Below, piece by piece: positions 19,067 to 28,798 of a DNA stretch of 64,000 nt (positions are counted from its first letter, which is position 1; the number at the start of each line of letters is the position of its first letter). Source of the DNA: Rhodanobacter sp. (GTDB lineage Bacteria; Pseudomonadota; Gammaproteobacteria; Xanthomonadales; Rhodanobacteraceae). The notes beneath the pieces are model-generated. The model was not told where the DNA came from, made no database searches, and saw only the letters and a list, made by a program, of their open reading frames with translations. The translations under genes were made by a program, and so were the position numbers. The stretch covers positions 2,539,562 to 2,603,561 of the forward strand of contig AP031382.1 of assembly GCA_040371205.1 (NCBI GenBank), read 5' to 3'.

Positions 19067-20161
19067 TCAGCCCGGCCGCGCTACCGCCAATGGCGGGTGC
19101 AGCGCGGCCGCATACCGTTTGCGCAGGGTGTCCACGCGCTGCACGTAAACCTGGGTTTCCGCGTAAGGCGGCACGCCGTCGTACCTTTGCACCGCGGCGG
19201 GGCCGGCATTGTAGGCCGCGGCGGCAAGGTGCTCGTCGCCGTTGAAGGTGCGCAGCAGCAGGGCCAGATAGCGCGCGCCGCCCCGGATGTTCTGGCCGCT
19301 GTCGAACGCGTCCAGCACGCCCATGTCGTTGGCCGTGCCCGGCATCAGCTGCATCAGGCCCTGCGCGCCCTTGATCGACAGGGCGCGCGGATTGAACGCG
19401 CTCTCGGCATGGATGATCGCGCGGATGAAGGCCTCGTCCACGCCGTATTCCACGCTGGCCGAGCGGATCGCATCGGCATAGTCGGTGAGGTCGAGCGGCA
19501 CGCTGCCCCAGTGGATGTTCGAATGCAGGTTGCAGGCGAAGCAGGTGGCGATGTAGGTGAACAGCATCTTCGCCGTTCGCGCGGCGCGGCCGGCGGGCGG
19601 GATGTTGGTGTATTCCACGCTGCCGTCGGCGCGCGCGATGCGGTACACCGCGCCGCGCAGCACGCGGTCGCCCGGAGCAGCGGCCGGCATGTCGGGCAAG
19701 GCGGCGGCCGTGCCGCTGGACTGACGGTAGGTCCAGTGCCCGCGCAGGGCCGCAGGCACCGCCGAAGCGGGCGGCGAGGCCGCTTCCGACGACTGCTTAG
19801 CCGTTGTCAGCACACGGCCACTCACGGTGGACAACAAGGCCGCGGCCACGGCGGCCTGCGACCGCGTGCCCACCACCGTGCCGCGCACATGCTGCAGCGA
19901 GGCCGCCGGCACCTGCGGCGACGAAGCCCCGTAGCTGCCCAGCTTGCGACAGTCGCGATAACCCGCCGGGCTGCCGGTGAAGACCACTTCGCCGCTGCTG
20001 CCGGTACAACGGTACAAGGTGCCCGCATGCGCCTTCGGCAGCCAGGACAACGCCGCCAGCAAGACGCAGCCCAGCACGATCCACGCAGGAATCGGACGGG
20101 ATGGCGGGGAACCGGCGCCGGTCAGGCCGACACTCCCCTGGTGGCGCTTGGTGTCGAACAT
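19067..20161 (-). CDS. Lytic transglycosylase with N-terminal DUF4124-like domain
   Basis: Predicted periplasmic murein-cleaving enzyme, 364 residues from ATG 20161. A hydrophobic signal segment lies around residues 26-44 (cut after AHA). Next comes a DUF4124-like region ([22 protein letters not shown]), then a low-complexity Ala/Ser linker, a second small region with CFAC, and a C-terminal SLT domain (about 230-350). The catalytic Glu is in [27 protein letters not shown] and [11 protein letters not shown] are the other SLT motifs. The frame is open further upstream, but that part overlaps the divergent miaB start. It converges with the DegS-like gene with almost no gap. Confidence 0.9.
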   Translation of the reverse strand: MFDTKRHQGSVGLTGAGSPPSRPIPAWIVLGCVLLAALSWLPKAHAGTLYRCTGSSGEVVFTGSPAGYRDCRKLGSYGASSPQVPAASLQHVRGTVVGTRSQAAVAAALLSTVSGRVLTTAKQSSEAASPPASAVPAALRGHWTYRQSSGTAAALPDMPAAAPGDRVLRGAVYRIARADGSVEYTNIPPAGRAARTAKMLFTYIATCFACNLHSNIHWGSVPLDLTDYADAIRSASVEYGVDEAFIRAIIHAESAFNPRALSIKGAQGLMQLMPGTANDMGVLDAFDSGQNIRGGARYLALLLRTFNGDEHLAAAAYNAGPAAVQRYDGVPPYAETQVYVQRVDTLRKRYAAALHPPLAVARPG

Positions 20162-20342
20162 GGCGGAAGTGTGCCGCCGCACGGCGCCCGCGCCAAGGGC
20201 ACGCGCAGCGCCTCGTGCGCCGCGTTCCTGTGCAGAAGCATCCCAAGTGCCTGATCCGAATGGCGCCTGGCGGCTGGCCAGCGTAAAATGCGCGGTTCGG
20301 CGCCGTCTGCGTCGCGCCCCGCACAACCACGGCATGCATACC

Positions 20343-21686
20343 ATGAGCGGCAAGCTTTTCATCAAGACCCACGGCTGCCAGATGAACGAGTACGACTCGG
20401 CCAAGATGGCCGACGTGCTCAAGGCCTCGCACGGCCTGGAGCTGACCCAGGACGAGTCCGAGGCGGACGTGATCCTGGTCAACACCTGCTCGATCCGCGA
20501 GAAGGCGCAGGAGAAGGTGTTCAGCCAGCTCGGCCGCTGGAAGGAGCACAAACAAGGCGGCAAGCCGGTCTTGATTGGTGTGGGTGGATGCGTGGCGTCG
20601 CAGGAGGGCGAGGCCATCATCAAGCGCGCGCCCTTCGTCGACCTGGTGTTCGGCCCGCAGACCCTGCACCGCCTGCCCGAGCTGATCGAGTCGCGCCGCG
20701 CAAGCGGCAAGCCGCAGGTGGACATCTCCTTCCCCGAGATCGAGAAGTTCGACAAGCTGCCCGAGCCGCGCGCCGAAGGCCCCACCGCCTTCGTCTCGAT
20801 CATGGAAGGCTGCTCGAAATACTGTTCCTATTGCGTGGTGCCCTACACCCGCGGCACCGAGATCAGCCGGCCGTTCGACGACGTGCTGGTGGAAGTGGCG
20901 CGGCTCGCCGAACAGGGCGTGCGCGAGGTGAACCTGCTGGGCCAGAACGTCAACGCCTACCGTGGCCCCACGCACGACGGCGGCATCGCCGACCTCGCCG
21001 TGCTGATCCACGCCATCGCGCAGATCGAGGGTATCGGCCGCATCCGTTTCACCACCTCGCATCCGCTGGAGTTCTCCGACTCGCTGATCGAGGCCTACGC
21101 CAGCGTGCCCAAGCTGGCCAACTTCCTGCACCTGCCGGTGCAGGCCGGCTCCGACCGCATCCTCAGCGCGATGAAGCGCGGCTACACCGCGCTGGAGTTC
21201 AAGCAGAAGATCCGCAAGCTGCGCGCGGTGCGCCCGGACATCTGCGTGTCGTCCGACTTCATCGTGGGCTTCCCTGGCGAGACCGATGAGGATTTCGGCA
21301 AGACCATGCAGCTGATCGAGGACATCGGCTTCGACCAGAGCTTCAGCTTCATCTTCTCCGCCCGCCCTGGCACGCCCGCCGCGAGCCTCGCCGACGACAC
21401 GCCGATGGCGGTGAAGCACCAGCGGCTGGAGCGCCTGCAGGCCGCGATCAACGCCAAGGCGAAGACGATCAACGAGGCGATGGTCGGCAGCGTGCAGCGC
21501 GTGCTGGTGGAAAAGCCCAGCGCCAAGAACCCCAACGAACTCGCCGGCCGCACCGAGAACATGCGCTACGTGAACTTCCCCGGCGACGCGCGCATGATCG
21601 GCCGCTTCGTCGACGTGCTGATCACCGAGGCCATGGCCAATTCGCTGCGCGGACGCGTGCATGCACTGGCCGAAGAAGCCGCCTGA
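20343..21686 (+). CDS. miaB: tRNA-2-methylthio-N6-dimethylallyladenosine synthase
   Basis: Radical-SAM methylthiotransferase that modifies A37 in tRNAs reading UNN codons. The 447-residue protein has an N-terminal UPF0004 domain with the cluster Cys in [16 protein letters not shown] and GGCVASQ, the radical-SAM motif CSKYCSYC near residue 160, and a C-terminal TRAM domain. A second in-frame ATG lies three codons upstream at 20334. A TAAAAT element at 20284-20289 could be the -10, with a poor -35. Confidence 0.96.
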   Translation: MSGKLFIKTHGCQMNEYDSAKMADVLKASHGLELTQDESEADVILVNTCSIREKAQEKVFSQLGRWKEHKQGGKPVLIGVGGCVASQEGEAIIKRAPFVDLVFGPQTLHRLPELIESRRASGKPQVDISFPEIEKFDKLPEPRAEGPTAFVSIMEGCSKYCSYCVVPYTRGTEISRPFDDVLVEVARLAEQGVREVNLLGQNVNAYRGPTHDGGIADLAVLIHAIAQIEGIGRIRFTTSHPLEFSDSLIEAYASVPKLANFLHLPVQAGSDRILSAMKRGYTALEFKQKIRKLRAVRPDICVSSDFIVGFPGETDEDFGKTMQLIEDIGFDQSFSFIFSARPGTPAASLADDTPMAVKHQRLERLQAAINAKAKTINEAMVGSVQRVLVEKPSAKNPNELAGRTENMRYVNFPGDARMIGRFVDVLITEAMANSLRGRVHALAEEAA

Positions 21687-21692
21687 GCTTTA

Positions 21693-21806
21693 CTCCCTCT
21701 CCCCTCCGGGGAAAGGGCCGGGGTGAGGGGCCAGTCTGGCCGCAAGCCCCACAGCTTTCCGCAAGACCACCCCCTCACCTCAATCCTCTCCCCGGAGGGG
21801 AGAGGA
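21693..21806. repeat. Paired palindromic intergenic repeat, copy A (miaB-phoH)
   Basis: Two GC-rich units in opposite orientation: 21693-21730 (CCCTCTCCCC, GGGGAAAGGG, then GGGGTGAGGGG) and 21771-21806 (CCCCTCACC, then CTCTCCCCGGAGGGGAGAG). Each unit can fold alone and the two can pair with each other. Similar pairs occur at 24209, 57883 and 62881. The right arm ends 9-10 nt before the phoH ATG. Confidence 0.8.
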
Positions 21807-21816
21807 AGCCAAAAGC

Positions 21817-22803
21817 ATGACCCCAGGCCTCCACGAACGCGACTTCGCCCTAGCCCCGGAAGACAACGCCCGGCTCGCCAGCCTGTGCGGTCCGTTCGAC
21901 GAGCACCTGCGCCAGATCGAGCTGCGCCTGGGTGTGGAGATCGACCACCGCGGCAACCTGTTCAAGGCGATCGGCGAGGAAGCCGCCGCACGCAGCGCCG
22001 AGAAGGTGTTGCGCGCGCTCTACGCGGTCACCGAGAACGAGACCTTGAACGGCGCCAGGATCAACCTGCACCTGGCCGAATCCGGCGTCGACGCGCTCGC
22101 GGCAGACGCCGGCCAAGGCGCGCAGGAAGTCGCCATCAAGGTGAAGCGCGGCGTGATCAAGGGCCGCGGCCCGAACCAGGCGCGCTACCTGCACGCCATC
22201 GCGCGCCACGACATCAACTTCGGCGTCGGCCCGGCCGGCACCGGCAAGACCTATCTCGCCGTGGCCAGCGCGGTGGAGGCGCTGGAAGCCAACCGCGTGC
22301 AGCGCGTGCTGCTGGTGCGCCCGGCGGTGGAAGCCGGCGAGAAGCTGGGCTTCCTGCCGGGCGACCTCAGCCAGAAAGTCGATCCCTATCTACGCCCGCT
22401 GTACGACGCGCTGTACGAGATGCTCGGCTTCGAGAAGGTGGCCAAGCTGATCGAGCGCAACGTGATCGAGATCGCGCCGCTCGCGTACATGCGCGGGCGC
22501 ACCCTCAACGATTCCTACGTGATCCTCGACGAGGCGCAGAACACCACCGTCGAGCAGATGAAGATGTTCCTGACCCGCATCGGCTTCGGCTCGGTGGCGG
22601 TGATCACCGGCGACGTCAGCCAGGTCGACCTGCCGCGCAACGTGCGCTCCGGGCTGCGCCACGCGGTGGAGGTGCTGCGCGGCGTGGACGGCATCAGCTT
22701 CACCTTCTTCACCTCGCGCGACGTGGTGCGCCACCCGCTGGTGGCGAAGATCGTGCGTGCCTACGAGGCGTTCGAGCAGGCATCCGAGGAACAGGCGCGG
22801 TGA
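21817..22803 (+). CDS. PhoH-like ATPase (YbeZ type)
   Basis: Cytoplasmic ATPase of 328 residues. An N-terminal region of about 120 residues with a KH-like/N-domain character precedes the PhoH domain. Walker A is [11 protein letters not shown] (near residue 140) and Walker B is [10 protein letters not shown]. PhoH-like proteins of this type work with YbeY in rRNA and RNA maturation, which fits the next gene overlapping by 4 nt. The SD (AGAGGAAG, spacing about 9) lies inside the right arm of repeat copy A. Confidence 0.93.
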   Translation: MTPGLHERDFALAPEDNARLASLCGPFDEHLRQIELRLGVEIDHRGNLFKAIGEEAAARSAEKVLRALYAVTENETLNGARINLHLAESGVDALAADAGQGAQEVAIKVKRGVIKGRGPNQARYLHAIARHDINFGVGPAGTGKTYLAVASAVEALEANRVQRVLLVRPAVEAGEKLGFLPGDLSQKVDPYLRPLYDALYEMLGFEKVAKLIERNVIEIAPLAYMRGRTLNDSYVILDEAQNTTVEQMKMFLTRIGFGSVAVITGDVSQVDLPRNVRSGLRHAVEVLRGVDGISFTFFTSRDVVRHPLVAKIVRAYEAFEQASEEQAR

Positions 22804-23258
22804 GCACGACGATGCTGCACGTGGGTTACGCCGTGCCGCGCGCCGGCATTCCCTCGCCCGCCAGCTTCCGCCGCTGGGTGGAGGCCGCGCTGCGCGGCGC
22901 GAAGCGGCGCAAGGCCACCGAGCTGTCCATCCGCATCGTCGGCGCCGACGAAGGCCGCACGCTCAACCGCGACTACCGCGGCAAGGACTACGCCACCAAC
23001 GTGCTCTCCTTCGAGGCCGAGCTGCCGCCTGACCTCAAGCTGCCGCTGGTCGGCGACATGGTGGTCTGCGCCCCCGTGGTGGCGCGCGAGGCCGCCGAGC
23101 AGGGCAAGCACGCACGCGACCACTGGGCCCACCTCACCGTGCACGGCACTCTGCACCTGCTCGGCTACGACCACGTCGTCGCCGCGGAAGCCGAGACGAT
23201 GGAGGCGCTGGAAACCCGCATCCTTGCCGGCTTGGGCATCGCCGATCCCTACGCGTGA
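22800..23258 (+). CDS. ybeY: rRNA maturation endoribonuclease YbeY
   Basis: Single-strand endoribonuclease involved in 16S rRNA 3' end maturation and ribosome quality control. The zinc motif is [11 protein letters not shown] (three His), with LSFEAE upstream. I chose GTG at 22800 because it overlaps the phoH stop (GTGA) and has GAGGA at a good distance; the ATG at 22812 is the alternative. From GTG the protein has 152 residues, close to the family norm. The miaB-phoH-ybeY-corC order is common in gammaproteobacteria. Confidence 0.95.
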   Translation: MSTTMLHVGYAVPRAGIPSPASFRRWVEAALRGAKRRKATELSIRIVGADEGRTLNRDYRGKDYATNVLSFEAELPPDLKLPLVGDMVVCAPVVAREAAEQGKHARDHWAHLTVHGTLHLLGYDHVVAAEAETMEALETRILAGLGIADPYA

Positions 23259-23350
23259 AGCGTGCCGGCAGGCGCTTGCGCCCTGAACTGTCACGCTTTT
23301 TCCGCTAGACTCGTGCTTCCGCCCGCGACCGGGCAGTTGCAACCCGAGTA

Positions 23351-24202
23351 ATGAACGACGACCCCGGCAGTACCAGCGGCCCGGCCCATCGCACCTGGTG
23401 GGATCGACTGGGCCACCTGTTTTCCGGCGAGCCGCGCAACCGCGCGGAACTGATCGACGAATTGCGCGCCGCCCAGGTCAACGGCCTGCTCGGCGCCGAC
23501 ACCCTGCCCATGCTGGAAGGCGCGCTCAAGGTCACCGAATTGAGCGTGGACGACGTGATGGTGCCGCGCGTGCAGATCGTGATGATCGCCGCCGACGCGC
23601 CGCTCTCCGACATCCTCGCCGCGGTGGTCGAGTCCGGCCACTCGCGTTTTCCCGTGCACGGCGAGGACAAGGACGAGATCCTCGGCGTGCTGCTGGCCAA
23701 GGACCTGCTGAAGTACTTCGGCAACGGCGTCGATTTCGACATCCGCGCGATCCTGCGACCGGCGGTGCTGATTCCCGAGTCGATGCGCCTCAACGTGCTG
23801 CTGGCCGAGTTCCGCCGCAGCCGCAACCACATGGCGATGGTGGTGGACGAGTACGGCGGCGTGGCCGGCCTGATCACCATCGAGGACGTGCTGGAGCAGA
23901 TCGTCGGCGAGATCGACGACGAACACGACGACGCAGACGAACCGGCGCAGATCCATGCCCAGGCCGACGGCTCGTGGCTGGTCAGCGCGCTCACGCCCAT
24001 CGAGGACTTCAACGAGGAAGTCGGCGCGAACTTCTCCGACGGGGAATTCGACACCATCGGCGGCCTCGTCACCGCCGAGTTTGGCCACCTGCCCGAAGCG
24101 GGCGAGGAAACGGCGGTGGGCGAATTCCTGTTCCACGTCACCGAAGCCGATGACCGCCGCGTGCAGCAGTTCCGCGTCGCGCGCCGCCACGACCATGGTT
24201 GA
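23351..24202 (+). CDS. corC: CorC/HlyC-type CBS-pair protein
   Basis: A 283-residue protein with two CBS domains (about residues 65-185, including VDDVMVPRVQIVMI and HMAMVVDEYGGVAGLITIEDVLEQIVGEI) and a C-terminal transporter-associated domain (about 200-280). The family is linked to magnesium and cobalt efflux. There is no membrane domain, so this is the soluble form. It follows ybeY by about 92 nt. A TAGACT element at 23306-23311 could be a -10 sequence, but no matching -35 was seen. Confidence 0.9.
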   Translation: MNDDPGSTSGPAHRTWWDRLGHLFSGEPRNRAELIDELRAAQVNGLLGADTLPMLEGALKVTELSVDDVMVPRVQIVMIAADAPLSDILAAVVESGHSRFPVHGEDKDEILGVLLAKDLLKYFGNGVDFDIRAILRPAVLIPESMRLNVLLAEFRRSRNHMAMVVDEYGGVAGLITIEDVLEQIVGEIDDEHDDADEPAQIHAQADGSWLVSALTPIEDFNEEVGANFSDGEFDTIGGLVTAEFGHLPEAGEETAVGEFLFHVTEADDRRVQQFRVARRHDHG

Positions 24203-24208
24203 AGCCGC

Positions 24209-24363
24209 TCCCCTTCTCCCCCCGGGAGTACGCGGAGAGGGGCCATGGATGGCCCCGGCTTTGGGGAGCGAGGAAGGTGACCCGAAGGGCCGGATGAGGG
24301 TTCGGCGAAACCCGGACATCACGCTCCGCCCGCCTGCCGGCACCCTCTCCCGCAGGGAGAGGG
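24209..24363. repeat. Paired palindromic intergenic repeat, copy B (corC-DUF4105)
   Basis: A longer, divergent member: the left unit 24209-24242 (CTCCCC ... GGAGAGGGG), a central segment with CCGAAGGGCCGGATGAGGG and GGTTCGGCGAAACCC hairpins, and the right unit 24341-24363 (CCCTCTCCCGCAGGGAGAGGG). The right arm ends 8 nt before the proposed GTG start of the next gene. Confidence 0.7.
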
Positions 24364-24371
24364 CTTCACGC

Positions 24372-25586
24372 GTGTGTGCCCGGCTTTGCCTGCTGCTCGC
24401 ATGCATCCTGGCGATGGCCATCGCCCCGGCCCATGCCGGCGTCGCCAACGCCCCCGGCGCCAACCTGGAGGTCTCGCTGGTCACCTACGGCCCAGGCGAC
24501 ATCTACTGGGAGCGCTTCGGCCACGACGCGATCGAACTGCGCGACACCGTCAGCGGCGAGGCGGTGAACTTCAATTACGGCGTATTCGATTTCAACGAGA
24601 AGAACTTCTTTCTGAACTTCGCGCGCGGCCGCATGCACTACCTGATGGATGCCGAATCCACCGGCGACGAAGAAAGCTACTACGTGCAGGTCGGCCGCTC
24701 GATCACCCGCCAGCGCCTCGCGCTCAGCCCGGAGCAGGCCGCCGCCCTGCGCGATTTCCTGCTGTGGAACCTGCGCCCCGAGAACGCCGGCTACAACTAC
24801 GACTACTACGCCGACAACTGCACCACCCGCGTGCGCGACGCGCTGGACAAGGCATTGGGCGGCATCATCAAGGCGCACTTGGTCACGCAACCCGGCGGCA
24901 TGACCTATCGCCAGCAGACCGACCGCCTGATGAGCACCCAGCCCTGGCTGATGCTGCTGCTCGACCTCGGCCTCGGCCCCTACGCCGACCAGCCGCTCAA
25001 TGCATGGCAGGAAAGCTTCCTTCCCTACGAACTGCAGGACAATCTGCGCGGCATCCGCGTGCCCGACGGCCACGGCGGCACGCAATCGCTGGTGCAGGAC
25101 GAACAACTGCTGTCGCCCAACCACGTCGCCGTGCCGCCCGCGCAGGCGCCCGACCTGCGCCTGCCGCTGGGCGCGGCGGGCCTGGCCCTCGCCAGCATGC
25201 TGATGCTGGGCACGCGCCGTTGGCCGATGATCCACGCCGTGCTGGCCACGCTCTGGTTGCTGATCGCGGGCAGTGTGGGTCTGCTGCTGCTCGCGTTGTG
25301 GACGCTCACCAGCCACCACGCCGCCTGGGCCAACGCCAACCTGCTCCTGTTCAGCCCGCTCGCCTTACTGCTGCTGCGCGCACCATGGCGCCTGCGCCGC
25401 GGCTACGCCGCCTCGCGTTTCGCCGACATCGTGCTGGCGCTGCAACTGATCGCCGCACTCACCGCCATCCTGCTGCACCTGCTGCCCGGCACCGTGCAGC
25501 AGAACCAGCCGTGGATACTGTTCGCCCTGCCGGTGTGGCTGGCATTGGCGTGGAGCTTGCGGCAGACCCGATTCACACGTTATTGA
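24372..25586 (+). CDS. DUF4105 domain membrane protein
   Basis: Predicted envelope protein of 404 residues with unknown function. I chose GTG 24372 because it gives a clean signal peptide (CLLLACILAMAIAPAHA) and is preceded by GGGAGAGGG; the in-frame ATG at 24294 would translate the repeat. The N-terminal half is the DUF4105 domain (VSLVTYGPGDIYWERFGHDAI, FNYGVFDF, YDYYADNCTTRVRDAL, the Asn-Cys suggesting a NlpC/P60-like cysteine site). The C-terminal third has four to five membrane helices. It converges with the acyltransferase gene. Confidence 0.83.
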   Translation: MCARLCLLLACILAMAIAPAHAGVANAPGANLEVSLVTYGPGDIYWERFGHDAIELRDTVSGEAVNFNYGVFDFNEKNFFLNFARGRMHYLMDAESTGDEESYYVQVGRSITRQRLALSPEQAAALRDFLLWNLRPENAGYNYDYYADNCTTRVRDALDKALGGIIKAHLVTQPGGMTYRQQTDRLMSTQPWLMLLLDLGLGPYADQPLNAWQESFLPYELQDNLRGIRVPDGHGGTQSLVQDEQLLSPNHVAVPPAQAPDLRLPLGAAGLALASMLMLGTRRWPMIHAVLATLWLLIAGSVGLLLLALWTLTSHHAAWANANLLLFSPLALLLLRAPWRLRRGYAASRFADIVLALQLIAALTAILLHLLPGTVQQNQPWILFALPVWLALAWSLRQTRFTRY

Positions 25587-25600
25587 GCCGGTAGCTGGAC

Positions 25601-27601
25601 TCACCGCTGAACAGCCGATCGGCTGTTCGCATCGACGTCCAGTTTCGTCTTCATCGCCGGGCCGAGCGAAGCAGCAAAGCTCCCAGTCAGATGCTGGTTG
25701 TCACGAAACACCACCAAACCATTCTGCTCTGCCGAACATACATGGTCCGGGCAAATGAGGGGATTCATGTCCAACATCCCGACATTCGCATAGCGGCTCG
25801 CTGCCTCGCCCAGCCATCGATACACCTGATCCGCATGCGTGTCGTTGGCGGATGCGCTGCAAGCCTGTTGCAGGCCAAGCCAAGCAGGCCGCCCTGCATG
25901 CATGGCCAGGCAATCCGGGCCATCAAAAGGCAACATGGGCGTGTCGCGCAGCAACCACACGTGCCCTGCCGCCGGACTGAGTACTGCCAACACCTTGGAC
26001 GTGCCGGCTACCCATTGTTCGCGCGAAAAACCATTCGTATCGACGGTCCCTAGCAACACCACATCCGGCCTGATTCTGACGAGTTGCTGCAAGGCATGTT
26101 CCCGCCACGTCGCACAAGCGGTGTACTCCTTGCCGATGCGGCTGTAGAAGAACGGTTCGTCCACCATCGGGCAGGATGACTTGGTAAGTACCAGCAGACG
26201 CCAGCCAGGCCGATCAAAGGCCTCGGCCACCGCAGGGAACCACTGTCCGGCATGGCTGTCGCCCATCAGTACAGCCGTATGTGTCGCATCGGCGGGGCCG
26301 AAGCTGCAAATGCGCACCCGATCGCTGTGGTACCAGTCGTCGCAGCCCATTCCATAGATTATCGGGGCATCGCCATGCGCCATGGCGTAACGTCGCATGG
26401 CAGGCGACTGCATCCTATCGACGGCACGGTTGTTCCAAACCACACAAAGGCTGTTGGCCAGTAGCATCAGTGCAAGAGCGCCGAAAATCGTGACGCGGGG
26501 CCACGTCAGGAACTGAGACCGGCTGCGGATCGGCGACTCTATGAACCGGCACGACAGCCAAGCCAGCAACAGCGAGAGCACTACCCACGCGACACGATAC
26601 TTCGGCGCGTCGGAACCCGACACCGCATGTCCCAGCAGCAGGATGGGCCAATGCCATAGGTACCACGAGTAGGATATGCCGCCGATCCACTGGAACGGGC
26701 GCCACGACAGCAACCGTGATACTCCCGCCACCGATGGCAAGGTCGTACAGCCCGCCGCGACTACGGCTGCAGCGCCCAGTGTGGGCACCAGCGCATAGCC
26801 GCCCGGATAGGGAATATCTGCACTGAATGCCAGACCGGCATAGACAATAAGCGCCAACCCAAGCCAGCCGATGGCACGCGGCACCCAGGCGCGACGCTCC
26901 CACCCGTACACGCCATGGGCGACTCCCGGCGCCTTGAAATAAAGCCAGACCAACGCACCGGTGGCGAACTGCCAAGCACGCAAGGGCATCATGTAAAACG
27001 CCAGTTGTGGCGCCGTGTAGCTCAGCCAGATGCAGGCCACGAAACTTGCAATCGTCACTGCGAGCATGCCGATCTTCAGGCGCGCCACGCCCCGCTCGCC
27101 ATCGCGTCCGAGCAACCACACCAGCAACACCGGCCAGATCAGGTAGAACTGCTCCTCCACACCCAACGACCAAGTGTGCAGAAACAGGTTCGTCTCGGTG
27201 CCGGGAGAAAAGTAATCCAGTCGTGCGAAGGCGAAATGGATGTTGCTGAGCCACACCGCCGCCATCGCCGCGGCAGACGACTGCGCACGTTGCTCCGTCG
27301 GAGCCAGCAACAGCGAGGCCAACACGCCCACGACCAACAACATCGTGAGCAGCGCCGGCAGCAGGCGGCGCAGTCGGCGTACGTAAAATTCCGCGAAACG
27401 CAATCGCCCCGAGTTCGATACTTCGTGCACCAGCAAGCCGGTGATCAGGAATCCCGACAACACGAAGAACACATCCACGCCAACGAAGCCGCCATGAAGC
27501 CAGGGGACACCAGCGTGCACGGCTACGACCAGCAGTATGGCCAGGGCGCGCAGCCCTTCCAGATCGGCCCGGTAGCCCAGCCGGTAATCGTGCTGCCTCA
27601 T
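25601..27601 (-). CDS. Acyltransferase 3 / SGNH fusion (OafA-like surface O-acetylase)
   Basis: A 666-residue inner-membrane protein. Residues 1-370 are an acyltransferase-3 domain with about ten helices (YRADLEGLRALAILLVVAVHA, GFVGVDVFFVLSGFLI), and the C-terminal third is a periplasmic SGNH hydrolase-like domain (VLMGDSHAGQWFPA). Such proteins add acetyl groups to O-antigen or other surface glycans. It stands alone between convergent and divergent neighbours. Its GC content appears lower than that of the flanking genes, suggesting transfer. The target glycan cannot be deduced. Confidence 0.88.
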   Translation of the reverse strand: MRQHDYRLGYRADLEGLRALAILLVVAVHAGVPWLHGGFVGVDVFFVLSGFLITGLLVHEVSNSGRLRFAEFYVRRLRRLLPALLTMLLVVGVLASLLLAPTEQRAQSSAAAMAAVWLSNIHFAFARLDYFSPGTETNLFLHTWSLGVEEQFYLIWPVLLVWLLGRDGERGVARLKIGMLAVTIASFVACIWLSYTAPQLAFYMMPLRAWQFATGALVWLYFKAPGVAHGVYGWERRAWVPRAIGWLGLALIVYAGLAFSADIPYPGGYALVPTLGAAAVVAAGCTTLPSVAGVSRLLSWRPFQWIGGISYSWYLWHWPILLLGHAVSGSDAPKYRVAWVVLSLLLAWLSCRFIESPIRSRSQFLTWPRVTIFGALALMLLANSLCVVWNNRAVDRMQSPAMRRYAMAHGDAPIIYGMGCDDWYHSDRVRICSFGPADATHTAVLMGDSHAGQWFPAVAEAFDRPGWRLLVLTKSSCPMVDEPFFYSRIGKEYTACATWREHALQQLVRIRPDVVLLGTVDTNGFSREQWVAGTSKVLAVLSPAAGHVWLLRDTPMLPFDGPDCLAMHAGRPAWLGLQQACSASANDTHADQVYRWLGEAASRYANVGMLDMNPLICPDHVCSAEQNGLVVFRDNQHLTGSFAASLGPAMKTKLDVDANSRSAVQR
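25609..25628. repeat. Perfect 20-nt palindrome at a convergent gene end
   Basis: A perfect inverted repeat (GAACAGCCGA and its complement) with no unpaired loop bases spans the last codons of the acyltransferase gene, 23 nt after the DUF4105 stop. It could help terminate DUF4105 transcription or be a protein-binding site; no T-run follows. Confidence 0.5.
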
Positions 27602-27760
27602 TGAATCTTCGCCCCCGCCCTTTCCTTAGATATCGCCGCAGCATGGTACAGGGCTGTAGCCATCACCGGCCCATTCGCTTCTTGGAGCTTGCGCCTATCG
27701 ACAGCAACAGCCTGCCGTTCGGGATTGCCCTTGAACGTGCAGGGGTTGCATGATGCGGAC

Positions 27761-28765
27761 ATGTCCGCATTGCCAACCGTCACAACCACGCCTCGCATGG
27801 TGGTCAACTGCGTCGCCTACCGCAACAACGGGCAACGCATCGGCGATATAAGCATCGACGCGATCAGCGACGTGCTGCAGGAGTCCGACACCTTCGTCTG
27901 GGTGGGGCTGCACGAGCCGGACGAAGCCCTGCTGCTGAAGCTGCAGGAGGAGTTCGACCTGCACGACCTCGCCATCGAGGATGCGCAGAGCGCGCACCAG
28001 CGCACCAAGATCGAGACCTACGGCAACTCGCTGTTCATCGTGGTGCAGACCGCGCAATTGGACGGCGGCCGGATCGCGTTCGGCGAGACGCACATCTTTC
28101 TCGGGCCTCGTTACCTGGTCACCGTGCGCCACGGCGCCTCGCTGTCCTATGCGCCGGCGCGGCGCAGTTGCGAACACACGCCGGAGCTGCTGGCGTTGGG
28201 ACCGAGCTACGGCCTGTACAGCGTGCTGGATTTCATCGTGGACAACCTGCTGCCCATCGTGCGCGGCCACCGCGAGGAACTGCAGGAGCTGGAGCAGGAC
28301 ATCTTCGCTGCCAGCTTCAACCGCGACACCGTGCGTCGCCTGTACGACATGCAGCGCGACCTGATGACGCTGCGCCTCGCCGTGGCGCCGCTGCAGGACG
28401 TGATCAGCCAGCTGGTGCGCCTGCATCCGCAGCTGATCCCCGACGAACTGCGCGTGTATTTCCGCGACGTGCACGACCACGTGACGCGACTCAACGACTC
28501 CATCAATGCGATGCGCGAAATGCTCGCCGCCGCGATCAACGTGAACCTCTCGCTGGTCACCTTCGGCCAGAACGAGGTCATGAAGAAGCTCGCCGGCTGG
28601 GCGGCGATGCTCGCCGCGCCCACCCTCATCACCAGCTGGTACGGCATGAACTTCCAGCACATGCCCGAGCTGTCCAAGCCATGGAGCTACCCGCTCATCA
28701 TCGGCGTGGTGATCTGCCTGGTGGGCGGCATCTATCTCGGGCTGAAACGCGCGAAGTGGCTGTAG
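27761..28765 (+). CDS. CorA-family divalent metal transporter
   Basis: A 334-residue member of the CorA superfamily (Mg2+/Co2+/Ni2+). A large cytoplasmic N-domain (ISIDAISDVLQESDTFVWVGLHEP) is followed by a long coiled-coil stalk and two C-terminal membrane helices. The pore signature YGMNF sits at the end of the first helix (after TLITSW), and the C-terminus is Lys/Arg-rich (LKRAKWL). The start MSALPTV is chosen; MVVNCVAY at 27797 is an alternative. It is separate from corC in this window. Confidence 0.9.
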   Translation: MSALPTVTTTPRMVVNCVAYRNNGQRIGDISIDAISDVLQESDTFVWVGLHEPDEALLLKLQEEFDLHDLAIEDAQSAHQRTKIETYGNSLFIVVQTAQLDGGRIAFGETHIFLGPRYLVTVRHGASLSYAPARRSCEHTPELLALGPSYGLYSVLDFIVDNLLPIVRGHREELQELEQDIFAASFNRDTVRRLYDMQRDLMTLRLAVAPLQDVISQLVRLHPQLIPDELRVYFRDVHDHVTRLNDSINAMREMLAAAINVNLSLVTFGQNEVMKKLAGWAAMLAAPTLITSWYGMNFQHMPELSKPWSYPLIIGVVICLVGGIYLGLKRAKWL

Positions 28766-28787
28766 GGGCGCACCGCGGCGCGCCCCT
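28764..28787. terminator. Hairpin between convergent genes
   Basis: An 8-bp GC stem (28764-28771 with 28780-28787) with an 8-nt loop begins at the last base of the transporter stop codon and ends 12 nt before the S9 peptidase stop. No U-run is present on either side, so termination would be weak or factor-dependent. Confidence 0.45.
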
Positions 28788-28798
28788 GCAGCGGACCT

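Noticed and set aside
24294-24371. Upstream ATG start for the DUF4105 protein
   Set aside because: It would translate the right part of the intergenic repeat and bury the signal peptide; GTG 24372 gives a standard signal peptide and SD spacing.
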